From an uncultured Duganella sp. (GTDB taxonomy: Bacteria; Pseudomonadota; Gammaproteobacteria; Burkholderiales; Burkholderiaceae): DNA of 36,893 bases. Made by a program: the position numbers and the translations under genes. This document shows positions 16,797 through 25,231 of this stretch, piece after piece. The notes under the pieces were generated by a model. The model searched no databases, was not told the DNA's origin, and was given only the letters and a program-made list of their open reading frames with translations. Numbering within the stretch: the first letter of the stretch is position 1; each line of letters opens with the position of its first letter. The stretch is taken from contig CAMLRG010000030.1 in NCBI GenBank assembly GCA_946482335.1, positions 1 through 36,893 of the forward strand, written 5' to 3'.

Positions 16797-19700
16797 ATGT
16801 TCCTTTCCAACTTCAGTGTCAAACGCCCGATCGCGATGGTCGTGGTGATCATCACGATGATGGCGCTGGGCTTGCTGGCCCTGTCCAAGCTCAAGGTGAA
16901 CGAACGTCCGGATGTGGAAGCGCCGGTGCTGATCGTGCAGATTCCTTATCCGGGGGCCTCGCCGGAGACGGTCGAGCGTGAAATCGTCAACCGCCTGGAA
17001 AAACAGCTGCAAACCATTTCCGGCGTGACCGACGCCTTCAGCGATTCGATGGAGGGCGCCGCCCGTTTCCGCCTGCGCTTTACCTTCGACAAGAATATGA
17101 TCGAAGCCGCGGACGAGGTGCGCAACGCCATTGGCGCGGTGCGTTACAAGCTGCCGACCGAAATGCGCGAGCCGGTCGTGCAGCGCATCGACATTGCCAA
17201 GCAACCGATCATGCAGCTGTCGCTGTCGTCGACCAGGATGTCGCACGCCGCACTGTCGCGCCTGGCCGAGGACAAACTGGCCGAACGCCTGCGCGGCATC
17301 GAGGGCGTGGCCAGCGTCAACGTGAACGGCGCGCTGCGCCGTGAGCTGTCGGTGCTGCTGCGCGCCGACAAGCTGCGTGAATTCAATGTGTCGGTGAGCG
17401 ACGTGGCGCTGGCGCTGCGTGCGCAGAACACCAACGCGCCGGTGGGCAAGGTGCGCGGCGCGCTGGAGGAAAAGGCGATCCGCCTGGTCGGGCGCATTGA
17501 ACGGCCGGAAGAGTTCAAGGAGGTCGTGGTCAAGCGCCGCGGCAACGAGTTGATCCGCCTGGGCCAGGTGGCCACGGTGGAGGACGGCTTTGCCGAAACC
17601 AACAGCATTTCGCTGCGCAATGGCCGGCCGGACGTCGGCCTGAACGTGGTGCGCTCGCGCGATGCCTCGACCGTGAGCGTGGCCAAGGAAATCCGCCAAC
17701 TGGTCCAGGAAATCAATCGGGAACTCGATGGCGAGGCGCGCATCGACATTGCCGACGACGGCGGCGAGCGCGCGCAAAACTCGCTGAACAATGTGATCGA
17801 GGCGCTGGTGTTCGGCGCCGTGCTGACCATTTTCGTGGTGTACGCCTTCCTCAATTCCTGGCGCTCGACATTGATCACGGCGCTGGCCTTGCCCACCTCG
17901 GTCCTGGCCGCCTTCATCGCGGTGTGGCTGTGCGGCTTCACCCTCAACTTCATGACCCTGCTCGGCCTGTCGCTGGCGATCGGCGTGCTGATCGACGACG
18001 CCATCGTGGTGCGCGAGAACATCGTGCGCCATATGGAAAAGGGCGCCGACCGCCGCACCGCGGCGCTGGAAGGGACGGCCGAAATCGGCCTGGCGGTGGC
18101 CGCCACCACCTTCTCCATCATGGCCGTGTTCATCCCGGTCGCCTTCATGCCCGGCATGGCGGGCGAGTGGTTCCGCCCCTTCGCCCTGACCGTGACCTGC
18201 TCGGTGGCCGTGTCGCTATTCATTTCCTTCACCCTGGACCCGATGATGTCGGCCTACTGGGGCGACCCGCCGGACCACCACACGGCGCCGAAAAAGGGCC
18301 TGGGCAAGGTGCTGGACCGTTTCAACCACTGGTTCGACCGCCAGGCCGACCGCTACGGCACGCTGATCGCCTGGGCGCTGCAGCACCGCCGCTGGATGGC
18401 GGTGATTGCGTTCGCCAGCTTTGCCGGCGCGATTGCCTTGCACGCCAAATTCGGTGGCTCGAGCATGCAGCCGCGCGTCGACTTCGGCGGCCTGGCAATC
18501 GAAGTGCGCACGCCGGCATCGTCCAGCCTGGACTACACGCGCCGCAAGATGGAGCAGGCGCTGCAGATCGTGCACACCGTCAAGGAAGTCAAGGCCACCA
18601 GCACCTATATCAACCAGGCCAGCGGCAATATCTGGGTCGATATCGGCAAGCGCAGCGAGCGCGAGCGCGGCGTGGAGCAGGTGGGCCCCGAGCTGCGGGA
18701 AAAGCTGGCCGGCCTGGTGGGCGCCGAATTCGTCGTACTGGACGACTTCGCCAACAATGGCCGCAAGCCGGTGCAGATCGACTTCGTCGGCCCCGATTCG
18801 CGCAAGCTGCTGGAACTGGCCGACACCTTCATGGAACAGTTGCGCCGGGTGCCGGGCGCGGTCGATGTCGGCCTGTCCGAACAGTCGGCGAAAGACGAGC
18901 TGCAAATCGAGCTGGACCGCAGCCTGGCCAATTCCATGGGCATCGCCGCCGGCGATGCCGCCACCGCGCTGCGCGTGGCCTTTGCCGGCATCGAAGTGGG
19001 CGACTGGGTCGACCCGACCGGCGAAACGCGCGACGTGGCGGTGCGCCTGCATCCGCAGGACCGCGTCAACCTGGAAAACATCGAGCGCCTGCCGATTGCC
19101 GTCAGCGGCGGCAACCAGATGGTGCCGCTGGACCAGATCGCCCGCATCACCATGGGCAAGGGCCCGTCCGCCATCGCCCACAAGGATGGCATGCGCTCGA
19201 TTTCCGTCTCGGCCAACGTGGAAGGCCGTTCGGAGGGCGAGGTGATCGAGGCGGCCCGCAAGCTGGCCAAGGAAATGGACTATCCGCCCGGCTTCGGCCA
19301 AGCGGTGGGCGGCGCCGGCAAGGACCAGAAGGAATTGTTTACCGCCATGACGGTGGCCCTGTTGTCCGGCATCGGCCTGATGTACCTGGTGCTGGTGATG
19401 CAGTTCGGCTCGTTCACGGCGCCGGGCGGGGTCATGCTGTCGCTGCCGCTGTCGCTGATCGGCGTGGTGGTCGGTTTGCTGCTGAGCGATTCCACCCTCA
19501 ACCTGATGAGCTTTATCGGCATCATCATGCTGATGGGACTGGTGGCCAAGAATGGCATCCTGCTGCTGGAGGCGGCGCGCAAGCTGGAAGAGGAGGGCAT
19601 GCCGCGCGAAGCGGCGCTGATGCAGGCCGGCCGCCTGCGCCTGCGCCCGATCCTGATGACCACCTTCGCCCTGATTGCCGGCATGCTGCCGGTGGCCATC

Positions 19701-20000
19701 GGCATGGGCGAGGGCGGCGAGTTCTACCGTCCGCTGGCCATTGCCATCATCGGCGGCACCGTCACGTCCACTTTGCTGACCCTGCTGGTCGTGCCGACCT
19801 TCTACGACAGCATCGAGATTGCCAAGGAGCGCATGGTCGCCAAGTTCCAGCGCCGCGACGGCCGCTGGGGGGGCATGGCCGCCTTCACGCTGACCATCGG
19901 GGAAGTGGTGCTGGCCCTGGTGTTCGTGCGCCTCGCGTTCCGCCTGGTGGTGAAGCTGGTGGGCCTGGCGACCGGCCGCCGTGCGCAAAAACCGCTTTGA
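16797..20000 (+). CDS. RND efflux permease, AcrB/HAE1 type (copy 2)
   Basis: A 1067-residue paralogue of the preceding permease, colinear from MFLSNFSVKRPIAM to the C terminus, with the Asp-Asp pair in GVLIDDAIVVRENIVRHM and the TM10 Lys in GLVAKNGILLLEAARK intact, so it is predicted to be active. An adaptor plus two tandem RND subunits parallels MdtABC, where the two subunits form a mixed trimer; that is inference here. Unlike copy 1, it is preceded by a terminator, and the bases before the ATG (AACAAAAATATAATC) contain no Shine-Dalgarno sequence, so expression is probably lower or separately controlled. The conserved N terminus leaves no other start. Confidence 0.93.
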   Translation: MFLSNFSVKRPIAMVVVIITMMALGLLALSKLKVNERPDVEAPVLIVQIPYPGASPETVEREIVNRLEKQLQTISGVTDAFSDSMEGAARFRLRFTFDKNMIEAADEVRNAIGAVRYKLPTEMREPVVQRIDIAKQPIMQLSLSSTRMSHAALSRLAEDKLAERLRGIEGVASVNVNGALRRELSVLLRADKLREFNVSVSDVALALRAQNTNAPVGKVRGALEEKAIRLVGRIERPEEFKEVVVKRRGNELIRLGQVATVEDGFAETNSISLRNGRPDVGLNVVRSRDASTVSVAKEIRQLVQEINRELDGEARIDIADDGGERAQNSLNNVIEALVFGAVLTIFVVYAFLNSWRSTLITALALPTSVLAAFIAVWLCGFTLNFMTLLGLSLAIGVLIDDAIVVRENIVRHMEKGADRRTAALEGTAEIGLAVAATTFSIMAVFIPVAFMPGMAGEWFRPFALTVTCSVAVSLFISFTLDPMMSAYWGDPPDHHTAPKKGLGKVLDRFNHWFDRQADRYGTLIAWALQHRRWMAVIAFASFAGAIALHAKFGGSSMQPRVDFGGLAIEVRTPASSSLDYTRRKMEQALQIVHTVKEVKATSTYINQASGNIWVDIGKRSERERGVEQVGPELREKLAGLVGAEFVVLDDFANNGRKPVQIDFVGPDSRKLLELADTFMEQLRRVPGAVDVGLSEQSAKDELQIELDRSLANSMGIAAGDAATALRVAFAGIEVGDWVDPTGETRDVAVRLHPQDRVNLENIERLPIAVSGGNQMVPLDQIARITMGKGPSAIAHKDGMRSISVSANVEGRSEGEVIEAARKLAKEMDYPPGFGQAVGGAGKDQKELFTAMTVALLSGIGLMYLVLVMQFGSFTAPGGVMLSLPLSLIGVVVGLLLSDSTLNLMSFIGIIMLMGLVAKNGILLLEAARKLEEEGMPREAALMQAGRLRLRPILMTTFALIAGMLPVAIGMGEGGEFYRPLAIAIIGGTVTSTLLTLLVVPTFYDSIEIAKERMVAKFQRRDGRWGGMAAFTLTIGEVVLALVFVRLAFRLVVKLVGLATGRRAQKPL

Positions 20001-20024
20001 TTTTTCGCAAGCTTTCTACGGGAA

Positions 20025-20050
20025 AAAGGGGCGCAATGCCCCTTTCTGTT
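20025..20050 (+). terminator. Probable terminator of the RND operon
   Basis: Perfect 8-bp stem AAAGGGGC/GCCCCTTT with a 5-base loop, 25 bp after the stop codon, followed by a weak T-rich tail (CTGTT). It separates the efflux genes from fadL. Confidence 0.65.
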
Positions 20051-20170
20051 AAAGAATAGGCAATTAAAAAGCACTATCGTACGGTTTTAGTGTAGACTGC
20101 GATGCCCCTTGCGCATTACCCCCTGCGCAAGGTTAAACAGATATCAATAACTAACACGCCGAGACTTACC

Positions 20171-21595
20171 TTGAACCCAAAATACCTCTCACTTCTGGTC
20201 GCTGCAGCCCTGTCTGCCGCCGCCCTGAACGCTAATGCATCCGGTTACCGCTTCGGTTCCCAATCCGTCGCTGGCCAAGGCACTGCCGACGCCAACGGCG
20301 CCGAAGCGGCCGACGCTTCCACCATCTTCACCAACCCGGCCGGCCTGACCCGGCTGGACGGCACCCAGGTTTCCGGCGGCATCACCGCCGTGGTACCGCA
20401 CTCCACCTATGCCGATGCCGGCTCCAAGCGCTTCACCGGCACCTCGACCGGCGGCGTGACCAGCCTGGACGACTATGCGCCGGACGTGGTGGCGGCACCG
20501 TCGCTGTACTTCTCCAAGAAGCTGAACGACCGCTGGACCGTCGGCCTGGGCACCTTCGTGCCCTACGGCGCCAAGCTGGACTATGACTACAACTGGTCCG
20601 GCCGTTACGCGCTGACCAATATCGACCTGAAGACCGTCGCCATCAACCCATCCGTCGGCTTCAAGCTGGACGAGCGCCATTCCTTCGGTTTCGGCCTGGA
20701 TGCGCAATTCATGAAGGCCAAGCTGGGCCAGGGCGTGGACGTGCCGGGTTCGATCCAGGCACTGGCCGCTTTCCCTGAGCGCCGCGCCGCGCTGCTGCAG
20801 CAGATCGTCGCCCTGGGCGGCAACCCAGCCGCGCTGGCCACCATCAAGGATGGCCATGCCGAGATGGAAGGCAAGGATTGGGGCTATGGCTTCAACCTGG
20901 GCTACCTGTTCAACCTGACCCAGGACACCCGTTTCGGCGTGTCCTACCGTTCCTCGATCCACCACAAGCTGCGTGGCGGCGCGGTGTGGGACTTCTCCAC
21001 CGTGACCTCGGATGCCGTGGTCAACAAGGTGGTGCAGGCTTCCTCGCGCAAGGCCAATTCGCCAGTGCTGGTCGACGTCAAGACCCCTGAATCGCTGTCA
21101 CTGAACATGTTCAGCCAGATCGACGACAAGCTGGCCCTGATGGGCGACGTGACCTGGTCGCGCCATTCGCGCATGAAAGACCTGCACATCGAATTCCTGG
21201 GTACCGGCGAAGGCGATGAAGTGATCCGCCAGCAGTGGAAGAACACCCTGCGCGCATCGCTGGGCATGAACTACAAGCTGAACGGCAACTGGCTGCTGCG
21301 TGCCGGCGTGGCGATCGACGAAACCCCGGTGGACAACGCGACCCTGCGCCACCCGGCCCTGCCGGATTCGGACCGCAAGCAACTGTCCTTCGGCGCCAAC
21401 TGGAAGCTGTCGAACAATTCCTCGATCGACCTGGCCTACAGCTACTTGAAGTTCGACGATGCGTCGACCACTTACAAGAACAACTGCAGCCCGCTGCACC
21501 CGGCTGGCACCTGCACCGGCAACGGCGAAACCACCGTCGGCACCTGGCAGACCCACCTGTCGCTGGTCGGCGTGTCGTACAACTACAAGTTCTAA
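20171..21595 (+). CDS. OmpP1/FadL family outer membrane transporter
   Basis: A beta-barrel protein of the FadL family, which carries long-chain fatty acids or other hydrophobic compounds across the outer membrane. A TTG start at 20171 gives a clean signal peptide (NPKYLSLLVAAALSAAALNANA) and a 474-residue precursor. The mature N terminus SGYRFGSQSVAGQGTADA, the NPAGL motif and the C-terminal aromatic VGVSYNYKF (Phe last, for BAM recognition) are family hallmarks. An in-frame ATG at 20102 would add 23 polar residues before the signal and has no ribosome site, so TTG is preferred with moderate certainty. It ends beside repeat copy B and converges with a PEP-CTERM gene. Confidence 0.88.
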   Translation: MNPKYLSLLVAAALSAAALNANASGYRFGSQSVAGQGTADANGAEAADASTIFTNPAGLTRLDGTQVSGGITAVVPHSTYADAGSKRFTGTSTGGVTSLDDYAPDVVAAPSLYFSKKLNDRWTVGLGTFVPYGAKLDYDYNWSGRYALTNIDLKTVAINPSVGFKLDERHSFGFGLDAQFMKAKLGQGVDVPGSIQALAAFPERRAALLQQIVALGGNPAALATIKDGHAEMEGKDWGYGFNLGYLFNLTQDTRFGVSYRSSIHHKLRGGAVWDFSTVTSDAVVNKVVQASSRKANSPVLVDVKTPESLSLNMFSQIDDKLALMGDVTWSRHSRMKDLHIEFLGTGEGDEVIRQQWKNTLRASLGMNYKLNGNWLLRAGVAIDETPVDNATLRHPALPDSDRKQLSFGANWKLSNNSSIDLAYSYLKFDDASTTYKNNCSPLHPAGTCTGNGETTVGTWQTHLSLVGVSYNYKF

Positions 21596-21601
21596 GGTGT
21601 A

Positions 21602-21698
21602 GGGGTCTGACCCTATGGGTCAGACCCCGATTTGCCGGCTTTAGCGTCCCGCTACCTAAAACCGGTAAACCCGGGTCAGACCCAAGGGTCAGACCCGC
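21602..21698. repeat. REP-like palindromic repeat pair (BIME-like), copy B
   Basis: Two inverted units: 21602-21642 (GGGGTCTGACCC, TAT, GGGTCAGACCCC, then GATTTGCCGGCTTT) and 21658-21698 (AACCGGTAAACCCGGGTC, then AGACCC, AA, GGGTCAGACCC), separated by about 15 bp. This is the same arrangement as copy A near 5.7 kb. The right unit supplies the stop codon and last codon of the PEP-CTERM gene, so the element extends into coding sequence. It sits between convergent genes. Confidence 0.8.
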
Positions 21699-22246
21699 TT
21701 ACGGCGGCGCAGGCCGGCCATCGCGGCCAGGCCGATACCAAACAGCGCCAGCATCCCAGGCTCAGGCACCGCACTGGCGGTGACACCCAGCGTCCCGCTG
21801 ACCATGCCAGTCGCATCGTAATTGCCGGCTTCAAACCGGAAGCCCCAAGTCTCGCCCGCGTGCAGGTTGACGGTCGCCGTCAGCTTTTCATGGCTCGCCC
21901 AGTTATTGGACGACAGCAGTACCGAGCCGCTATCGTCGAATAGGTACATGCGGGTGTACGCCATATACCAGGAAGCAAACGAAGACCAGTCCAGTTCCAG
22001 GTTCAGCTCGCCGTCCTTGACCGCAACGGTGCTGAAGCGGTAATCCTGGAGCTGCACACCGTAATAGCCTGGCGAGGTGTAGTTGTACTTCAGCTCGTCG
22101 CCGTTGGCGGTGGCGACGCTGACGGCGTTGCCGCCATACATATCGCCGGTGTGCGAAATGGTCCAGGCTTGGCCGAGCGGGCCGGCTGCTGCGACGAACG
22201 GTGCGGATGCCAGGACCAAGGCGGCGGCGATGCGGTGCAATTGCAT
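21689..22246 (-). CDS. PEP-CTERM sorting-domain protein
   Basis: A 185-residue exported protein: signal peptide (about 1-21, ending VAAAGP), a beta-rich extracellular domain of unknown function (about 22-158), and a classical PEP-CTERM tail with VPEPGM at about 160, a hydrophobic helix (LALFGIGLAAMAG) and the basic end LRRRKRV. Such proteins are recognised and cleaved by exosortase (EpsH/XrtA), usually with exopolysaccharide export. No exosortase gene is in this window. A sigma-54-type promoter lies about 50-65 bp upstream. The last codon and stop lie inside repeat copy B, so the very C terminus was shaped by that element. Confidence 0.9.
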   Translation of the reverse strand: MQLHRIAAALVLASAPFVAAAGPLGQAWTISHTGDMYGGNAVSVATANGDELKYNYTSPGYYGVQLQDYRFSTVAVKDGELNLELDWSSFASWYMAYTRMYLFDDSGSVLLSSNNWASHEKLTATVNLHAGETWGFRFEAGNYDATGMVSGTLGVTASAVPEPGMLALFGIGLAAMAGLRRRKRV

Positions 22247-22294
22247 ATTGTAACTCCCCTAGTTGATTGCAAATTGTGGATGCCAGGGCGTTAA

Positions 22295-22310
22295 AGCAAT
22301 TGCCATGCCA
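22295..22310 (-). promoter_or_regulatory. Sigma-54 (RpoN) -24/-12 promoter of the PEP-CTERM gene
   Basis: On the minus strand the 16 bases read TGGCATG, GCAA, TTGCT, matching the sigma-54 consensus TGGCACG-N4-TTGCT with one mismatch and the exact 10-base spacing between GG and GC. Predicted transcription start is near 22284, giving a leader of about 38 bases. Sigma-54 control of PEP-CTERM genes with the PrsK/PrsR regulators is known for exosortase systems. Two direct repeats AAGTATCT (22318-22325 and 22333-22340) and a GTTAACAGTTAA stretch lie just upstream in an AT-rich segment. Confidence 0.7.
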
Positions 22311-22437
22311 GAAACATAAGTATCTGATAAACAAGTATCTTTATTGAAAGGAAAATTTGTTAACAGTTAAAGTGTAAAATTTAACGACATGGACTGGTTA
22401 AAGAAGGCGACGCCGACGCGCAGCGCCGGCGCGCACT

Positions 22438-22839
22438 TCAGCGGTCCGGTTGCCGGCCGGTGGATGGGGTCGATGTGCCGGGCGTGGCAGCGGGGCTGGC
22501 CGCAGGCGTGGCGCCGCTGGTGGGGGCGGTCGGTTGTGTGCCCTGGGTGGCGGCGGAGCCGCCGCTGGCGCCCGTGCCGGAATTGCCGGCCCCGGCGGCG
22601 GGACCCGTACCGGGTTCGCTGACACCGGCCGCCGCCCCGGTGCCGGTGCCCGGTGGCGAAGGCAGGGCGGCCGCCGGGGCGGGCGCGGTGCCGGTGCCGC
22701 CCGTGTCCGGTGTGGTGGTGGGCGAGGTGCCGGTGGGCGGATTGCCGGGGCTCTCCGCATCATGTTTGCTGCAAGCCGGCAAGGCGGCTGCCAGCAGGGC
22801 GCCCAAGATCAGGGCGCCAGCGCTGCGAGTGGTCTGCAT
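22438..22839 (-). CDS. Low-complexity Pro/Thr/Gly/Ala-rich lipoprotein
   Basis: A 133-residue protein with a lipoprotein signal (ALILGALLAAALPAC, lipidated Cys23) followed by a disordered stretch of Gly, Thr, Pro, Ala and Ser to the C terminus. No domain is recognisable; the tail could be a flexible tether. Signal region and composition resemble the gene immediately upstream, suggesting paralogues. It is the last gene of a six-gene minus-strand operon, 15 bp after its neighbour. High GC and low complexity make the frame less certain than for its neighbours, but the signal and lipobox argue that it is real. Confidence 0.65.
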   Translation of the reverse strand: MQTTRSAGALILGALLAAALPACSKHDAESPGNPPTGTSPTTTPDTGGTGTAPAPAAALPSPPGTGTGAAAGVSEPGTGPAAGAGNSGTGASGGSAATQGTQPTAPTSGATPAASPAATPGTSTPSTGRQPDR

Positions 22840-22854
22840 GGCAGTGCCTCCCGC

Positions 22855-23202
22855 TCAATACGTCCGCGGCCGGTCGCGCTGCGGTTCCTTGTTGTCGGTG
22901 CGGTCAGGCGCGGTCGACGATGGCTGGCCGGCACCGGTCGTGCCCTCCGTACCGCTGGTGCCCGAGGTGCCGCCAGCCGGTGGCGTGGTGGTGTCCGGCG
23001 GCGGGGTGGTGGTGTCCGAAGGCGGCGTGGCCGGTGTCACGGGCGCCGTGTCGGGTGTGACGGGCGTCGTGGCCGGCGCCGTGGTGTCCGGCTGGGTCAC
23101 GGGCGCCGGCGTCTGGTCTTCGGTCCGGTCCTTGCAGCCAGCCAGGCCGCCGGCCAGCAGGGCGCCCAGCAGCAGGGCGTAGGCTTTGTTTACGGTATTC
23201 AT
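22855..23202 (-). CDS. Pro/Thr-rich lipoprotein coupled to a ferritin-like gene
   Basis: A 115-residue lipoprotein: signal AYALLLGALLAGGLAGC with lipidated Cys23, then a Thr/Pro/Asp-rich disordered region with repeats of the form PxTTxPAT and TTPPPDTTTPP, ending in a basic patch (KEPQRDRPRTY). Its ATG overlaps the stop of the upstream ferritin-like gene as ATGA, so translation is coupled. The function is unknown. Its surface location next to two di-iron proteins in the same transcript is the main clue. Confidence 0.72.
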   Translation of the reverse strand: MNTVNKAYALLLGALLAGGLAGCKDRTEDQTPAPVTQPDTTAPATTPVTPDTAPVTPATPPSDTTTPPPDTTTPPAGGTSGTSGTEGTTGAGQPSSTAPDRTDNKEPQRDRPRTY

Positions 23203-23978
23203 TGGATTTCCTTTCCTTGGGGTTGAATGGTGGTCGCGTGGTCGGCAGCGATGGCCAGGCCGTCCCCGGCCAAACCCAGCGATTCCTGGTACCAGGTACG
23301 CACCATCCGCAGATGGTCGCGCTCCTGCGCCAGGGCAATGCTGCCTAATTGGGCCAGCTCGGGCTGGTCTTGGGTTTCCGCCAGGGCGATCAGGGCCTCC
23401 CAGCCCGCCTGGTCGGACAGTTCTGCGATGAGGATGGCGTGCAGCGCCTGGCCAAGTGAAGTCCGCGGGTCGCTCAGTACCTGGACCAGCCCGGCCGCTT
23501 CGACGCCGGCCAGGTCCGCGCTCGGGGTCTGGCAGGTGGGGTCGCCCCCCAGTTGCTCGATCGCTTGCGCCACCTGGATGAAGTGGCGCGCTTCATCGTC
23601 GCGGATCCGCCGCACCGATGCCTCGTCGATACTGCTGTCGCCGCTGCCCAAGGCTTGGCACTTCGCCAGCAGCGCATCGTACAGCCGCGTGCCGGTGCGC
23701 TCGAAGGCCAGGCGCTCGGCCAGTTTGTCCAGCAGGATCTGCGGCTGGTTGCCCATCAGGACGGCGGCGCCGGCTTGCAGCGCGCCCGACATCGTGGCCG
23801 GCAGCGGCACCGAGCCCAGCGCGTGCCCGCGCGCGGCATAGTCGGCGCGCGTGGTGCCCAGCGCGTCCGTGTCCGCGTTGGCCTTGGGCAGCGGGCCCTG
23901 GTATTGCTGCATCGCCCTGCTGTCGAGCGGCGACATTTGCAGGCCGGTACGGTTCATACCCAACTTTTGTTCCGACAT
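23199..23978 (-). CDS. Ferritin-like di-iron domain protein (259 aa)
   Basis: A 259-residue four-helix-bundle protein. Metal-ligand motifs of the ferritin-like type are visible: Glu in LAFERTGTRLYDALL, Glu-x-x-His in RDDEARHFIQVAQAIEQLGG, Glu in ILIAELSDQAGWEALIALAE and Glu-x-x-His in QERDHLRMVRTWYQ. That is the double E...ExxH set of a dinuclear iron or manganese site. There is no signal peptide. The activity (metal storage, peroxidase or oxygenase) cannot be told. AAGGGG lies 6 bases before the ATG at 23978. It follows a second, unrelated-length ferritin-like gene by 11 bp and overlaps the next lipoprotein gene by 4 bp. Confidence 0.83.
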   Translation of the reverse strand: MSEQKLGMNRTGLQMSPLDSRAMQQYQGPLPKANADTDALGTTRADYAARGHALGSVPLPATMSGALQAGAAVLMGNQPQILLDKLAERLAFERTGTRLYDALLAKCQALGSGDSSIDEASVRRIRDDEARHFIQVAQAIEQLGGDPTCQTPSADLAGVEAAGLVQVLSDPRTSLGQALHAILIAELSDQAGWEALIALAETQDQPELAQLGSIALAQERDHLRMVRTWYQESLGLAGDGLAIAADHATTIQPQGKEIQ

Positions 23979-23989
23979 GGTGTCCCCTT

Positions 23990-25162
23990 TCAATGCAAGC
24001 GCGCCGGCATGCGGTTCAACTCGGTGCCCGGCACCCAGACATAGCCCTGCGCCACCGTGTTGGTGGGCGAGCCTTCGCTGTTCATATGGTCGCGGTAATC
24101 CTGCGACAGCCGGCTGTCCTGCTCCGGCGGCACGATCTGCGTGCCGTTGGCGCGCAGCTGGACTTCCTGTTCCAGGGTGCGGCGCACGAACTCGCGCTGG
24201 CTCTGGAAATCGATCGGCTCCGGCAAGCTGGCCGGCAGCACTTCGGCGGGATCGCGCCGCTCGATGTCCTTGAACAGGCGCTCGACCAGATGGAAGTGGC
24301 CCAATTCGTATTCGAGGAAGCGGGCCCAGATCGCGCGCACGTGTTCATTGCTCTCCTGCTGCAGGCAACTGTAATAGTTGTAGACCTCGTTCGCTTCATG
24401 CAGCAGCCATTGCTCGAGCCAGGTCTCGGCCGCATCCATCAGCGAGGAATACTGGGTCACGTGCTGCTCCTCGATGGAGGCAATCTCCGCGTACAGCTGG
24501 CGCGCCACCGGATCGGCGAACAGCGGGCCGATATTCATGTAGTAATCATGGGTCTGGAATTCGCTGCCGACCAGCGTCAGCACATGCAGCTTGCTCAGCG
24601 GATGGGCCGTTTGCCGCGCATAGGGCGTGCGCAGGTCGTCTTCCGGGGCGCGGTGCTCGACGGCCGTCGGGCGGCCCGGCAGGATATCGGTATAGCACTG
24701 CAGGATATTGTTGGCGTCCTTGCCTTCCAGCCGGTCCAGCAGGGCGGCATAGCGGTACAGATGGTCGAAGTCTTCCAGCAGGCCGAAGCGGTAGACCTGG
24801 GCCAGGTACGGATCGGGTTCGGCCTGCGCCAATGCCGCCGTGACCTCGATCGCCACCTGTTCGTAGGCGATGGTGGTTTCCAGCGGCGAGTGGTCGGCGC
24901 CCAGCAGCCAGTTGACCATGGTGGCCTGGTGCTGTTCGCAGCGCCGCACCTGTGCCAGCGGCAGGCGCAGTGCCTGGTTGACGCGGGCGGCCGCATGGCT
25001 GAAGCGCAACGCTTCCGTCTCGATACCGTTCATCAGGATGATGCGCACCCGGGTGTAGGCGTCATCGTCCAGTTTGCTGATCGGCGGCTGCACCAGCTCG
25101 CGCCACGTGAAGCGCTGGCGTTCCGGGGCAATGCCGGTCGAATCGTAAAGGGAAAATGCCAT
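23990..25162 (-). CDS. Large ferritin-like domain protein (390 aa)
   Basis: A 390-residue soluble helical protein with two ferritin-like stretches. The N-terminal part has GIETEALRFSHAA, RRCEQHQATMVNWLL, AYEQVAIEV and GLLEDFDHLYRYAALL. The C-terminal part has AEIASIEEQHVTQYSSLM, HEANEVYNYYSC and LEYELGHFHLVERLFKD. Several ExxH pairs (EEQH, EDFDH, ELGH) suggest one or two di-metal sites. I know of no characterised member. AGAGGA precedes the ATG at 25162. It lies 69 bp behind the NAD(P)HX dehydratase gene and 11 bp before the smaller ferritin-like gene, in an operon that also encodes two surface lipoproteins. Confidence 0.8.
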   Translation of the reverse strand: MAFSLYDSTGIAPERQRFTWRELVQPPISKLDDDAYTRVRIILMNGIETEALRFSHAAARVNQALRLPLAQVRRCEQHQATMVNWLLGADHSPLETTIAYEQVAIEVTAALAQAEPDPYLAQVYRFGLLEDFDHLYRYAALLDRLEGKDANNILQCYTDILPGRPTAVEHRAPEDDLRTPYARQTAHPLSKLHVLTLVGSEFQTHDYYMNIGPLFADPVARQLYAEIASIEEQHVTQYSSLMDAAETWLEQWLLHEANEVYNYYSCLQQESNEHVRAIWARFLEYELGHFHLVERLFKDIERRDPAEVLPASLPEPIDFQSQREFVRRTLEQEVQLRANGTQIVPPEQDSRLSQDYRDHMNSEGSPTNTVAQGYVWVPGTELNRMPARLH

Positions 25163-25231
25163 CGTAATTCCTCTCAATCGGTTGAGGTGGACTGGCCCGC
25201 GCGGGCGGCCCTTGGCGAGGGCGGCGGCGGC

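Noticed and set aside
12346..16797. 1483-codon minus-strand open frame opposite the RND genes
   Set aside because: Antisense shadow: His/Gln/Arg/Gly-rich composition with no motif, while the plus strand encodes complete adaptor and permease proteins. The similar frame at 18216-19988 opposite copy 2 is rejected for the same reason.
17924..20059. 711-codon plus-strand frame overlapping RND copy 2
   Set aside because: Out-of-frame shadow of the permease with Gly/Arg/His-rich nonsense composition.
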